In this document: one piece after another, positions 1 to 8,705 of the stretch
How the letters are laid out: every line of letters starts with the position of its first letter
How positions within the stretch are numbered: the first letter of the stretch is position 1
NCBI RefSeq assembly: GCF_014191545.1
Contig: NZ_AP023361.1
Coordinates: 1,082,501-1,146,500, forward strand
Reading direction: 5' to 3'
From: Terrihabitans soli
GTDB lineage: Bacteria > Pseudomonadota > Alphaproteobacteria > Rhizobiales > Methylopilaceae
Length of the DNA stretch: 64,000 nt
The notes under the pieces: generated by a model
What the model saw: the letters and a program-made list of their open reading frames with translations, nothing else
Database searches by the model: none
What the model was told of the DNA's origin: nothing
Translations under genes and position numbers: made by a program

Positions 1-669
1 ATCCTGAAGGATCCGCGCACCTATGAGCACATCCCTCCGGAAGCGGTGGGCAATCGCCGCCGTGTGATGGTGTCCGATCAGGGTGGACGCTCCAGCCTTC
101 TGGCCGAACTCGAGCGTATCGGCCTTCAGGTCAACAAGGACGATCCGCGTATCGCGCGCCTGCTCGACACCGTGCGTGAGCGTGAAAATGCCGGCTATGC
201 CTATGACGGCGCGGAAGCCAGCTTTGAGCTTCTCGCCCGCCGCGCGCTCGGCTCGGTGCCGGATTACTTCGATGTGGACAGTTTCCGCACCTCGGTCGAG
301 CGCCGCCACAATGCGATGGGCGAACTCGTCACCGTCTGCGAAGCGGTGGTGAAGGTGACGGTGAAGGGCGAGGCCCGCATGTCGGTCGCGGAAGGCAACG
401 GCCCGGTCAATGCGCTCGACGTTGCGCTGCGCAAGGATCTCGGCATCTATCAGCCTTTCATCAACGATCTGAAGCTGACCGATTTTAAGGTCCGCATTCT
501 AAACGGCGGCACGGAAGCGGTGACGCGCGTCACCATAGAAAGCGCAGACGACAGCGGCGATGTGTGGACGACGGTCGGCGTGTCGCCGAACATCATAGAT
601 GCGTCCTTCCAGGCGCTGGTCGACTCGATCACCTACAAGCTCGTCAAAAGCGGCGCGCCGGCTCCTTAG
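1..669 (+). CDS. cimA: (R)-citramalate synthase, C-terminal part (truncated by window edge)
   Basis: The reading frame is open from base 1, so only the last 222 residues are seen. They hold the end of the catalytic region and the LeuA-type C-terminal dimerisation/regulatory domain (about residues 75-215). The stretch with YAYDGAEASFELLARRALG followed by YFDVDSFR is characteristic of citramalate synthase rather than 2-isopropylmalate synthase. The family condenses acetyl-CoA with pyruvate to citramalate, an entry to isoleucine synthesis in the cytoplasm, and the C-terminal domain senses isoleucine. The GTG at 46 is internal, because the frame upstream (ILKDPRTYEHI) is already family sequence. 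The stop overlaps the end of the opposing amidotransferase gene by 4 bases. Confidence 0.9.
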   Translation: MLKDPRTYEHIPPEAVGNRRRVMVSDQGGRSSLLAELERIGLQVNKDDPRIARLLDTVRERENAGYAYDGAEASFELLARRALGSVPDYFDVDSFRTSVERRHNAMGELVTVCEAVVKVTVKGEARMSVAEGNGPVNALDVALRKDLGIYQPFINDLKLTDFKVRILNGGTEAVTRVTIESADDSGDVWTTVGVSPNIIDASFQALVDSITYKLVKSGAPAP

Positions 670-1388
670 AGCGCAGCGAGTTCCAGCCAGCGCGTCATCA
701 CGGTCTCGGCGAAAGAGACTTGGCTGTCCTGCAGGGTGCGAAGGTCCTCGCGCACTTTCGGCCGGTCACGCGCGACGAGCGGCGTGATGCGGTCTCCGGT
801 GCCGGAATGGCGGCTGCTCCATTCTTCGACAATGTCGGGCGTGACCTCGAAATGGCACTGAAAGCCATAGGTCGCATTCCCCATTCGGAAAATCTGATGT
901 GGCACCGCCGCGCCGCGCGCCAGAAGAACGGCATCCTGCGGCAGGTCGAACGTATCGCCATGCATTTCGAACAGATCGAGCTCGTTATTGAGCCCCGAGA
1001 GCAGGGCGTCCTCTTTGCCGTCTTCCGTCAGCGTCAAACGGGCAAAACCGTATTCGACGGGCCCCTGATAAACTTTGCTGCCGAAAGCGTGCGCCAGAAT
1101 CTGCGCACCGAGGCATGAGCCGAGAACCGGCCGGTTCGCTTCATGGAACGCATGGACGAGCGCGGCGACCGCATCGAAATAATCGCGATAGACGGGATCG
1201 TGCACCGACATCTCCCCGCCGAACAGGATCAGCGCCGCATAGCCTTCCGCCTCAGGCAGCGGGCCGGAGCCGCGATTCCACCAGTCGAGCACCGCGCCTT
1301 TCTCTTCCGCCACGCGCGCGATCGTCCCGGCTTCGGCATAGGTCATGTGCGCGCTGCTGTTGATCGCCAGAATTTTCACCCGCGCCAT
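666..1388 (-). CDS. Class I glutamine amidotransferase domain protein (GMP-synthase-like)
   Basis: A free-standing 240-residue type 1 amidotransferase. The nucleophile elbow GSCLGAQ places Cys92, and GFQCHFE places His179 and Glu181, so the hydrolytic triad is complete. Such proteins resemble the GATase subunit of GMP synthase, but stand-alone forms act on gamma-glutamyl compounds or as glutaminase partners, and the substrate cannot be read here. It is the last gene of the minus-strand operon; its ATG overlaps the end of the FGGY kinase by 13 bases, so it is probably co-translated with the polyol genes. That partnership is unusual. Function beyond glutamine/gamma-glutamyl hydrolysis is unknown. 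Confidence 0.85.
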   Translation of the reverse strand: MARVKILAINSSAHMTYAEAGTIARVAEEKGAVLDWWNRGSGPLPEAEGYAALILFGGEMSVHDPVYRDYFDAVAALVHAFHEANRPVLGSCLGAQILAHAFGSKVYQGPVEYGFARLTLTEDGKEDALLSGLNNELDLFEMHGDTFDLPQDAVLLARGAAVPHQIFRMGNATYGFQCHFEVTPDIVEEWSSRHSGTGDRITPLVARDRPKVREDLRTLQDSQVSFAETVMTRWLELAAL

Positions 1389-2794
1389 CCTCCGCTGCGC
1401 TGAACGGCTTCGCTGAAACGCCGCGCGCGCAACTCCGCCGCCTGGCGATCTGCGGAAGGCGCGTATTCGGTGATCTTGTCCTCAATCACGATAGTCTCTC
1501 CGAAGGCCGATGCGGCAAGCCCGGCCGCCCCGAACGCGGTGCGTTCAGCGAAATTGCTGCGCGCCACGGTGCGTCCCAGTACATCGGCCAGAAACTGCAT
1601 GAAATAGGAGCTTTGGCTGAGCCCGCCATCGACGGCGATCGTATCGCCGATCGGCTCAAGCATATTTATCGCGGCGACGACCTCCGCGGTGCGGAGCGCA
1701 ATCCCCTCGATCATGGCCTGCTGGAGATCTGACCGCGTGGTCGCGCCGCTCATGCCGAGCCAGAGTGCGCCGGCCGAGCGGTCCCAATGCGGGCAGGCAA
1801 GGCCGGAGAGAGCCGGCACGAAAACGAGATCGCGGTCGATGGCGGCCGGAGCGTCGAATGTGTCGAGATCGGCGACGTCGTTGATCAATCCGATGCGCAT
1901 CCCCCAATCGACCGCAGCTCCCGCATCGTAGACGCCGCCATCGACCGCATAGATTACAGCGCCCGCCTTTGCCCAGGCCACGGTCGGCACAAGCCCCTTA
2001 TCCGCGGCGCGCACGATATCGGATCCCGTGATCGCCAGCGCGAATGCGCCCGTGCCGAAGGTAATCTTGGCGTCACCCCGCACGCGGCATCCATGCCCGT
2101 ACAGAGAGGCCTGCTGGTCGACGACCGACGCCGATACAGGAACACCGTCGACGGAGCCGAACATGCCGGCGGTGTCGCGTATCTCCGGCAGGCATTCGAG
2201 CGGCACGCCGAAAAACGAGCACAGAGCGGGGTCCCATTGCCGTGTGGCAAGATTCATCAAAGATGTCCGGGAGGCTGTCGAAGCATCGGTTGCGAACACA
2301 CCGGTCAGCCGGTCGAGAAAGAAGGCGTCGGTTGTTCCGAACCTGAGCCTCCCGGCGCGATACGCGTCCCGAACATCCGCATTGTGCGCGAGGAGCCATG
2401 CAAATTTTGACGCCGAGAAATAGGCATCGAAAGGCAGTCCGCTGCGAATGGCCATGTCCGCCGCATCGCTGCGGGCGGCGAGCAAAGCGACGTCATCCGC
2501 CGTGCGGTTGTCCTGCCACACAATGACCGGAGAGAGCGGCTCGCCGCTCACCGCATCCCAAGCGAGGCAGCTCTCGCCCTGATTTGCGAGCCCGATGGCA
2601 TCGGCCGGGCCGCAGGCTGTTATGCAGGCCCGCACATTGGCAAGAAGTTCATTCGCGTCCTGCTCGACCCATCCCTGCGGCAGATAGGACTGGGCGTGCT
2701 TGACGGTGTGCGCTACGCGCGCTTCGCTCGTCTTGGTGTCGACGACGAGCGCGCGGGTCGAGGTCGTTCCCTGATCGATGGCGATCACACGCAC
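1376..2794 (-). CDS. FGGY-family carbohydrate kinase, glycerol kinase-like
   Basis: The N-terminus MRVIAIDQGTTSTRALVVD is the phosphate-binding motif of FGGY kinases in its glycerol-kinase form (DQGTTSTR). The C-terminal half contains VDGGLSQSSYFMQFLADVLG, the adenosine-binding FGGY_C signature. At 472 residues it is somewhat shorter than typical glycerol kinase (about 500). It would phosphorylate glycerol or a related polyol with ATP in the cytoplasm. It lies 3 bases downstream of the HcnB-like flavoprotein in the same operon, matching a kinase-then-dehydrogenase route for a polyol. Glycerol is the most likely substrate, but erythritol-type polyols cannot be excluded. Confidence 0.85.
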   Translation of the reverse strand: MRVIAIDQGTTSTRALVVDTKTSEARVAHTVKHAQSYLPQGWVEQDANELLANVRACITACGPADAIGLANQGESCLAWDAVSGEPLSPVIVWQDNRTADDVALLAARSDAADMAIRSGLPFDAYFSASKFAWLLAHNADVRDAYRAGRLRFGTTDAFFLDRLTGVFATDASTASRTSLMNLATRQWDPALCSFFGVPLECLPEIRDTAGMFGSVDGVPVSASVVDQQASLYGHGCRVRGDAKITFGTGAFALAITGSDIVRAADKGLVPTVAWAKAGAVIYAVDGGVYDAGAAVDWGMRIGLINDVADLDTFDAPAAIDRDLVFVPALSGLACPHWDRSAGALWLGMSGATTRSDLQQAMIEGIALRTAEVVAAINMLEPIGDTIAVDGGLSQSSYFMQFLADVLGRTVARSNFAERTAFGAAGLAASAFGETIVIEDKITEYAPSADRQAAELRARRFSEAVQRSGGWRG

Positions 2795-2797
2795 AGG

Positions 2798-4012
2798 CTA
2801 GTCCTCGATTCCGATGACGATATTCCCGCCCGCCTGCGTGAGGTCCGGGACCGGCAAAAGGAGCCTGCGTTCCGGAAAAAGGGCTCGGCGGCGGCTCAAT
2901 GTTCTTTTTCCCTTGTCTTCGGTTGCGAGGCGCCCGCGCACAGGTTCGGTCGCGCGAAGCTGGAGCTGCTTCAGGCCCGTTCCGCCGCGCACCAGACGCT
3001 GCGGCACGACATAAGCAATTCCCGGGCCGGGATGTACGGACGCCACGGTCCCTTCCGGAAGTTGATCCGAGAGACTGATCGCGAGGAACCCTGCCAATCG
3101 CCGTGCTTCGGCCCAGCACCAGCCGGCTGTTTCGACAGGATGCAATAGGTTGCCTGCGGCGAAGATGCGCGCATCGCTGGTGCGGCCGAACTGGTCGATG
3201 ACGGGTCCGCCCGTTCCAGGATCGATCTCGAGGCCAGCGGCGCGGGCAAGGCTCGCTTCCGGCGTGAAGTGGCCGCTAATTGCGATCCCGTCGCAGGCAA
3301 GGTCCATCTCGCTTCCATCGGCGAGGACCAAACGGACACCCTCGACACGCTTTTGCCCATGGATATCCGCAATTCTTACGCCGCAGCGTACCGGCACGCC
3401 GAGGAGCCGCGGCAGGAACATAAAACTCGCTCGCGCCAATGGCGCCGGGCGTTCCTCGATCATCATAACCGGGCGGGCGCCGAGCCCGCGGCAGGTCAAC
3501 AGCGAGGAGAGGGCGACGAGTTCGGAGCCGAGGATGAGCGGGCGGCGGAACGGAGCGAGGCCTTTCTCCGCATAGGACTGCAGCGCGCCGGTGTTGAGAA
3601 TGCCGAGCGGCCGGTCGCCGGTGAGAAACCGCGCCGCACGGGTTTTCTCGCGCGTTCCGGTCGCAAGCAGAATCCTTTTGGGTTTGAGGCGCCTTACCCC
3701 GGTGTCCGAGGTCAGCGCGACCGCGAGATCGCCGTTGCGTTCGATCCCGACGACCGTCGTGCCGAGCCGGATCTCCGCCCCCATATTCGTGGCGCGCTCC
3801 GCAAGCGCCCGCGCATAAGCGGGCCCGCCGAGAACGCGACGGAATTCGCGCATGCCGAAGGGTGAGTGGCGGCAATGGCGCGGTACGCCCCCGGCGGCTG
3901 TCTCGCGCTCGACGACGATGACGCGGCCGGCGCCGAGCTGTTTCAGGCGCGCCGCCGCGGCAAGGCCCGCCGGGCCCGCGCCGATAATGAGAACATCGCA
4001 GACCTCGATCAT
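2798..4012 (-). CDS. FAD/NAD(P)-dependent oxidoreductase (HcnB/opine-oxidase alpha-like)
   Basis: A 404-residue flavoprotein. An N-terminal Rossmann motif (IIGAGPAGLAAAARL, from about residue 9) binds FAD, the LLATGTREKT stretch is the second conserved block of pyridine-nucleotide-disulfide oxidoreductases, and IFAAGNLLHPVETAGW is the C-terminal FAD contact. No redox-active CxxC pair is seen, so it resembles the HcnB, octopine-oxidase and GlpB-like branch. Its start overlaps the stop of the preceding GlpA-like gene by 4 bases (ATGA), which implies translational coupling and probably a heteromeric complex. It likely passes electrons from the GlpA-like partner to a quinone or NAD(P). Some 75 C-terminal residues after the FAD domain have no obvious motif. 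Confidence 0.8.
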   Translation of the reverse strand: MIEVCDVLIIGAGPAGLAAAARLKQLGAGRVIVVERETAAGGVPRHCRHSPFGMREFRRVLGGPAYARALAERATNMGAEIRLGTTVVGIERNGDLAVALTSDTGVRRLKPKRILLATGTREKTRAARFLTGDRPLGILNTGALQSYAEKGLAPFRRPLILGSELVALSSLLTCRGLGARPVMMIEERPAPLARASFMFLPRLLGVPVRCGVRIADIHGQKRVEGVRLVLADGSEMDLACDGIAISGHFTPEASLARAAGLEIDPGTGGPVIDQFGRTSDARIFAAGNLLHPVETAGWCWAEARRLAGFLAISLSDQLPEGTVASVHPGPGIAYVVPQRLVRGGTGLKQLQLRATEPVRGRLATEDKGKRTLSRRRALFPERRLLLPVPDLTQAGGNIVIGIED

Positions 4013-5382
4013 GCGACGGGATCGATGGTCAGAGGAGTTTCGAAATACCCGCGTGTCAGCTCGGCGATGCGGGCGTGGCAGCCGAACCCCTGACAGCGGC
4101 CCATGGCGCAGCGTGTCCGGCGCCTCAATCCGCCGAAATCGCGCGCCGGCAGGGGGCCCGACAGCGCGGCTTCGATCTCACGTCGCGTCACGAGTTCGCA
4201 ATGGCAGACCATCTCGCCATAGCCGGCTTGGGACCAGTCGCGCGGCAGATGCTCTGCAAGGTTCGGCATCAGCGGCAGATGCTGTTCGGGCAGGGGAGGC
4301 GCTGCGCTGCTGTCGTACATACGGTAAACATGCCGTGCGATGCCGAGCGCCGCGGTCATGCCCGTCGAGCGTATGCCGCCAACAGTAATCCACTGGCGCT
4401 CGGGCTTCGCCGCGATGCGGTAATGCTTCTCTTCGGTCGCCGGGCGCAGGCCCGCATAGACCGCGGTGACGCCGATATCCTTGAGCGGGGGAAGCATGTC
4501 GATCGCGCGCCGGACGAGTTCCCGCAGGCTCGCCTCATCGGTCGTCGCCCGGACACGATCTTTCTGCTCCTCGGCCGTCGGGCCGACCAGCACATTGCCG
4601 AACGCCGTGCGGCAGAGAACAACGCCTTTGGTGCGCTCGGTCGGCACCGGAAGAATGATGGTGCGCAGGAAATCTGCGGCCGCCTTGTCGAAGACGACGA
4701 ACTGGCCCTTACGTGGGCGGATTTCGAAATCCGCCGCACCAAGCAGCAGCTTATCGATCGCATCGCCGTAAAGACCGGCGCAATTGATCACGGTTTTAGC
4801 CCGCCGCTCGCCGGTCGATGTCTGCAGCGTCCAGATCTCGCCGTCGAACGCGCCGCCCGTGACTTCGCTCGAAAAGGCGATCTCGGCGTCATGCGCCTTG
4901 GCCTGAAGAAGATAGGCAAGAAAGGGCGACCAGGGATCGATGATGTGCTCGCCCGGCACGAGCAGCGCGCCGAGCGCGCGGCCCGACAGATGCGGTTCGT
5001 GCGAGGCGATCTCAGCCGGTGAGATCAAGCGGACATCGCCGATCCCGTTCGCCCGCGCCTGATCGGCGATGGGCCCGAGCGCCGCAAGCTCCGCCTCCGT
5101 CCAGGCGATCACCATCGCCCCGGTTTCGAGCAGCGGAAGATTCATCTGTCCGCGAATGTCGAGATATTCGGCATAGCCCTCCTGCATGCAGGCGAGCTCG
5201 AGGCTGCCGGGCGGCGCATCGAAACCGGTGTGAAGGATCGCGCTGTTCGCCTTGCTGGCGCCGGAGAGGAGATCGGCTTCCTTTTCGAGGACAAGAACGC
5301 TGGCGCCGTGCAGCGCAAAGCGGCGCGCGACCGCGCATCCGACCGCTCCGGCTCCGATCACCGCGATGTCCGCAACGCGCAT
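4009..5382 (-). CDS. GlpA-like FAD-dependent dehydrogenase with C-terminal BFD [2Fe-2S] domain
   Basis: The 457-residue protein starts at MRVADIAVIGAGAVGCAVA (FAD-binding DAO fold). The frame stays open further upstream, but the family begins here. The body resembles glycerol-3-phosphate dehydrogenase subunit A and L-2-hydroxyglutarate oxidase. The C-terminus has CHC (Cys393, Cys395) and CAMGRC (Cys425, Cys430), the four ligands of a bacterioferritin-associated-ferredoxin-type [2Fe-2S] cluster. It heads the minus-strand operon and is coupled to the next flavoprotein, so the pair plausibly works like GlpAB, oxidising the phosphate made by the FGGY kinase. It is divergent from the DeoR regulator with only 84 bases between them. 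Confidence 0.83.
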   Translation of the reverse strand: MRVADIAVIGAGAVGCAVARRFALHGASVLVLEKEADLLSGASKANSAILHTGFDAPPGSLELACMQEGYAEYLDIRGQMNLPLLETGAMVIAWTEAELAALGPIADQARANGIGDVRLISPAEIASHEPHLSGRALGALLVPGEHIIDPWSPFLAYLLQAKAHDAEIAFSSEVTGGAFDGEIWTLQTSTGERRAKTVINCAGLYGDAIDKLLLGAADFEIRPRKGQFVVFDKAAADFLRTIILPVPTERTKGVVLCRTAFGNVLVGPTAEEQKDRVRATTDEASLRELVRRAIDMLPPLKDIGVTAVYAGLRPATEEKHYRIAAKPERQWITVGGIRSTGMTAALGIARHVYRMYDSSAAPPLPEQHLPLMPNLAEHLPRDWSQAGYGEMVCHCELVTRREIEAALSGPLPARDFGGLRRRTRCAMGRCQGFGCHARIAELTRGYFETPLTIDPVA

Positions 5383-5418
5383 AAGCCCCCCCAACACCGC
5401 GACCAGCCTCAACCCTCT

Positions 5419-5450
5419 TGACTGTTCGGTCAATAGGAATGACTGTTCGG
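5419..5450. promoter_or_regulatory. Direct repeat TGACTGTTCGG x2, candidate DeoR/GlpR operator
   Basis: Two perfect copies of the 11-mer TGACTGTTCGG lie at 5419-5429 and 5440-5450. They are 21 bases apart start to start, two helical turns, inside the 84-base divergent gap between the GlpA-like gene and the DeoR regulator. DeoR/GlpR proteins commonly bind tandem direct repeats near their own start, so this is the obvious operator candidate. The repeat is seen directly; its binding protein is inferred. Confidence 0.5.
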
Positions 5451-5466
5451 GCATTGGAGGGCTGGG

Positions 5467-6255
5467 GTGACGCCGGAAGACCGCCGAAACCGGATAGTCG
5501 AACTTGTTCGCGCCCGCGAACGGGTCACGGTCGATGCGCTCGCCGATCTCCTCGACGCCTCGCGCGAAACCATCCGGCGCGATTTGTCCGAACTCGATGC
5601 CCGTGGCTGGCTGCGTAAATTCCACGGCGGCGCCAGCCTTCCGGAGCCCGGTCTCTACGGCCGCTCGGAAGAGGGGCCGTTTAGCGAGCGCATGCGGCAG
5701 AACACGGCAGCAAAGCGCGCCATTGCGCGGCGGGCCATTTCTCTGTTCCGGCCGGGCGACAGTCTCTTTATCGACACCGGCACGACGACCTTGCTGTTCG
5801 CCGAGGAAATCGCGCGCTCGCGCGATCTGACGGTGATCACCAATTCCGCGCAGATCGCTTCGCTCGTCGCGCGCGGCGAGGGCAATTCGGTTTTCCTGAT
5901 CGGCGGCCGCTACCGCGAAGCCGGCGCGGAAAATCTCGGCACGATGGCTGTGGAGCAGGTGCGCCGCTTTCATGCGCTGCATGCCGTGCTGACGGTCGGC
6001 GCCATCGACGAAAGCGGCATATCGGATTTTGACGAAGAGGAGGCCGAACTCGCGCGGGCCATGATCGAGCGCGCGCGGCGGGTGACGGTACTCGCTGATG
6101 CGTCGAAAGTCGCATGCTCCAGTCTTTTTGCCGTCGCGCCGCTGCCGGGCGTGCACCGGCTCATCACCGATGCCGCGCCGTCTGGTGCGATGGAAAAGGC
6201 GCTCGTTTCAGCGGGGGTTGACGTTGTTCTCAGTTCCGAAGGCGGTGCGGCATGA
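5467..6255 (+). CDS. DeoR/GlpR-family transcriptional regulator
   Basis: 262 residues. An N-terminal DeoR helix-turn-helix (residues 1-57, with RRNRIVELVRARERVTVDAL and SRETIRRDLSELDARG) is followed by a DeoRC sugar-phosphate sensor domain (about 75-235, with FIDTGTTTLLFAEEI and DEEEAELARAMIERAR). The GTG start has a GGAGG six bases upstream. Members are usually repressors released by a phosphorylated sugar or polyol, here plausibly glycerol-3-phosphate or a related ester. It is divergent from the kinase/dehydrogenase operon and lies next to two direct repeats, so it likely controls that operon and itself. Confidence 0.88.
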   Translation: MTPEDRRNRIVELVRARERVTVDALADLLDASRETIRRDLSELDARGWLRKFHGGASLPEPGLYGRSEEGPFSERMRQNTAAKRAIARRAISLFRPGDSLFIDTGTTTLLFAEEIARSRDLTVITNSAQIASLVARGEGNSVFLIGGRYREAGAENLGTMAVEQVRRFHALHAVLTVGAIDESGISDFDEEEAELARAMIERARRVTVLADASKVACSSLFAVAPLPGVHRLITDAAPSGAMEKALVSAGVDVVLSSEGGAA

Positions 6256-6394
6256 ATGCTGCACGGCACACGGTTTGTGAGCGTGAGATAAAAGTGGCCC
6301 CGTCTTTTTCTGCAGAAGCGGTGCTTTCTGATAGGGCCAATCGGGTCGAACCTTCATGCGCCCCCGACAGTGCGGGTGTTGGAAGGAGACCAGA

Positions 6395-7327
6395 ATGAGC
6401 GTGGATTATTCGAAGGGCGCCGCCTACATGAACGGCGTCTACGTCCCGATCTCCGAGGCGAAAATCCCCGTCGGCGATTGGGGCTTCACCCATTCGGACG
6501 TCACCTACGACGTCGTTCACGTCACCGATGGCGCGTTCTTCCGCCTCGAAGACCATCTCGACCGCTTCCATAAATCGCTGGCCGGCTATCGCCTCAATCC
6601 CGGCGTGACGCGCGATCAGATGCGCCACATTCTCGGCCGCGTCGTTGCGCTCTCCGGCCTCGAACGCGCCTTCGTCGCTATGCTGTCGACCCGTGGTGTG
6701 CCGCGCATTTACGGCTCGCGCAATCCGATGGATTGCGACAACACGTTCATCGCCTATGCGGTGCCGTGGGTCGATGTCATCAAGCCGGACGTGCAGGAGC
6801 GCGGTGCGCATCTTATCGTCGCGTCCGTTCCGCGCATTTCGCCGAAATCGCTCGATCCGACGCTGAAGAACTATATGTGGCGCGATTTCACGCGCGGCAT
6901 GTTCGAGGCGCACGACAAGGGCTTCGACACCGCGATCCTTCTCGATCAGGAAGGCTTCCTGACGGAAGGCTCCGGTTTCAACGTTTTCATCGTCAAGGAC
7001 AAGAAGGTCATCACGCCCGATCGCGGCGCGCTCGAAGGCGTCACCCGCAAATCGGTGCTCGACATCTGCCCCGAGCTCGGCCTTGAGCCCATTATCGGAC
7101 CGATCACCTACGCGGATTTGATGGACGCCGATGAGGTGTTCACCGCAACGACCGCCGGCGGCGTCATGCCCTGCGCCCGCGTCGACGACCGCATCTACGG
7201 GAATGATCGCCCCGGACCGATCAGCGCCAAGATCAAGGAAACCTATTGGCGTAAGCACAAGGAAGGCTGGCACATGACGCCGGTCAATTACGCGGACGCC
7301 GACAACCCGTTCAAGGTTGCGGCGTAA
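6395..7327 (+). CDS. Class IV PLP aminotransferase, (R)-selective amine transaminase-like
   Basis: 310 residues, fold-type IV. The catalytic lysine is Lys158 in PTLKNYMW; LTEGSGFN and ATTAGGVMP are the phosphate and cofactor loops. Blocks GFTHSDVTYDVV, RLEDHLDRF and TPDRGALEGVTRKSV match fungal and actinobacterial (R)-amine:pyruvate transaminases more closely than branched-chain or D-alanine aminotransferases. The ATG at 6395 is chosen because GGAAGGAGA lies five bases upstream; the frame is open 39 bases further. It heads a plus-strand run with a polyamine-type ABC importer and a MocR regulator, suggesting it deaminates an imported amine. The exact amine and the stereochemistry are inferred. 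Confidence 0.78.
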   Translation: MSVDYSKGAAYMNGVYVPISEAKIPVGDWGFTHSDVTYDVVHVTDGAFFRLEDHLDRFHKSLAGYRLNPGVTRDQMRHILGRVVALSGLERAFVAMLSTRGVPRIYGSRNPMDCDNTFIAYAVPWVDVIKPDVQERGAHLIVASVPRISPKSLDPTLKNYMWRDFTRGMFEAHDKGFDTAILLDQEGFLTEGSGFNVFIVKDKKVITPDRGALEGVTRKSVLDICPELGLEPIIGPITYADLMDADEVFTATTAGGVMPCARVDDRIYGNDRPGPISAKIKETYWRKHKEGWHMTPVNYADADNPFKVAA

Positions 7328-7432
7328 CACGAGGACAAGGGGGCGCAGGGCGGCATCAGACCGTCCGCGCCGGGGAGTGCACAAAGACGGGCCCGTGGGA
7401 GAAATCCCGTTACCTTTTTGGAGGACGTGGCC

Positions 7433-8632
7433 ATGACAGAATTAAAGTGCAGTTCGCCCGACGCTGCGGCCCCGTCCGCATCGTCCGTCGACCGTCGTTC
7501 GGTGCTGAAGACGATTGCGGCCGGAGCCGCGACCGCCATCGCAGCCCCCTATATCCGCACAGCTTCCGCAGCTCCGACGACGCTGCGGGCTCTGATGTGG
7601 GAAGTCTACGCCGTGCCGGAAGTGGTCGGCGCGTTCGAAGAGAAGCACAAAATCAAGTTTGCGCCGACCTTCTTCGACGGCAATTCGGAAGCCTATAACA
7701 AGCTCCGCGTCGGTGGCACCAAGGATTTCGATCTCGTTCAGGCCGACGGCTTCTGGCCAGGTCTGTACTTCCGCGAAAAGCTGATCCGCGCGATCGACTA
7801 TGCCAAGATTCCGAACACCGCCAAGGTCTATCCGGTGTTCAAGCCCGATCGTTACAAGCTTCTGAGCGATGAAAAGACGGGCGAGAACTTCGGCGTCACC
7901 TGGTGCTGGGGCAGCTACGGCACGACCTATGCGACGGCCGGAATGTCGAAGGACAAGGTCGGCAGCATCGAATGCCTGTTCGATCCGGAGTTCGCCGGAA
8001 AGCTCGCGACCAGCGCGCGCTTCGAGGAAAACATCGCGCTCGCGGGCATTCTCGTGGCGACCAAAATGGGCACGAAAGACAAGCCGCGTCCCGACGGCAA
8101 ATCCTTCAACCCTTACGTCCTCTCCGATGAAGAGCTGGCCGAAGTCGAAAAGCTGCTGATCAAGCAGAAGCCGCTGCTTCTGACGCGTTATCAGGACAAC
8201 ACGACGCTGCAGCAGCTGCTCGAAAGCGGTGCGATCGTTGCCGCTCCCGAATTCGCGCAGACCTATCGCGTTCTTGCCCAGAAGAAGGACAAGGGCGAGA
8301 TCGCAACCGAATTCGCGCATCAGCTGGTGCCGAAAGAAGGCGGTCTTGGCTGGGTCGATACCTGGCTCGTGACATCCGGCGTGAAAGACGGCGCTCAGCT
8401 CGAGCTCTGCTACGACTTCATGAACACCTTCCTTGCACCGGAAAACATGAAGAAGATCGGGCTTATCGCCGGCTCGTCGTCGACGATCGATGTCCGCTCC
8501 ATCTCGACACCGGAAGAGCAGAAGCTCTTCCTCATGGACCGCACCGAGGAACTGGCGACCATGTATCAGTTCGACCAGCCGTCCTCGACCGAGAAGTGGG
8601 AGCGCGTCTGGTCGCGGATGCAGGCTGCCTGA
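7433..8632 (+). CDS. ABC transporter substrate-binding protein, PotD/PotF-like, Tat-type signal
   Basis: 399 residues. The N-terminus has a twin-arginine stretch (VDRRSVLKTIAAG, Arg21-Arg22) and a hydrophobic segment ending near TASAAP, so export by Tat is likely. The mature part is a family 8 (spermidine/putrescine type) periplasmic binding protein. The ATG at 7433 is taken because GGAGG sits eight bases upstream; a TTG at 7418 in frame is less likely. It feeds the ATPase and two permeases that follow. The ligand is probably a polyamine, amino acid or amine, consistent with the transaminase upstream, but is not readable. Confidence 0.85.
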   Translation: MTELKCSSPDAAAPSASSVDRRSVLKTIAAGAATAIAAPYIRTASAAPTTLRALMWEVYAVPEVVGAFEEKHKIKFAPTFFDGNSEAYNKLRVGGTKDFDLVQADGFWPGLYFREKLIRAIDYAKIPNTAKVYPVFKPDRYKLLSDEKTGENFGVTWCWGSYGTTYATAGMSKDKVGSIECLFDPEFAGKLATSARFEENIALAGILVATKMGTKDKPRPDGKSFNPYVLSDEELAEVEKLLIKQKPLLLTRYQDNTTLQQLLESGAIVAAPEFAQTYRVLAQKKDKGEIATEFAHQLVPKEGGLGWVDTWLVTSGVKDGAQLELCYDFMNTFLAPENMKKIGLIAGSSSTIDVRSISTPEEQKLFLMDRTEELATMYQFDQPSSTEKWERVWSRMQAA

Positions 8633-8648
8633 TCGAGCATGGACAACG

Positions 8649-8675
8649 CGCCCCGGCCGCTATGTGGCCGGGGCG
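8649..8675 (+). other. Perfect 10-bp intercistronic stem-loop after the binding-protein gene
   Basis: CGCCCCGGCC, a seven-base loop and GGCCGGGGCG form a perfect 10-bp stem 16 bases after the binding-protein stop and 30 bases before the ATPase start. There is no clean T-run, so it is probably not a full terminator. Such hairpins commonly stabilise or partly terminate the message so that the binding protein is made in excess over the membrane parts. Confidence 0.65.
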
Positions 8676-8705
8676 ATTTCCGTCTTTGTCTCTGAGGAAT
8701 AATGT

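Noticed and set aside
6230-7384. 384-residue open frame on the minus strand opposite the transaminase
   Set aside because: Composition is rich in Arg, Asp and Ala repeats with no family motif, as expected for the antisense of a high-G+C gene; the plus-strand gene is certain.
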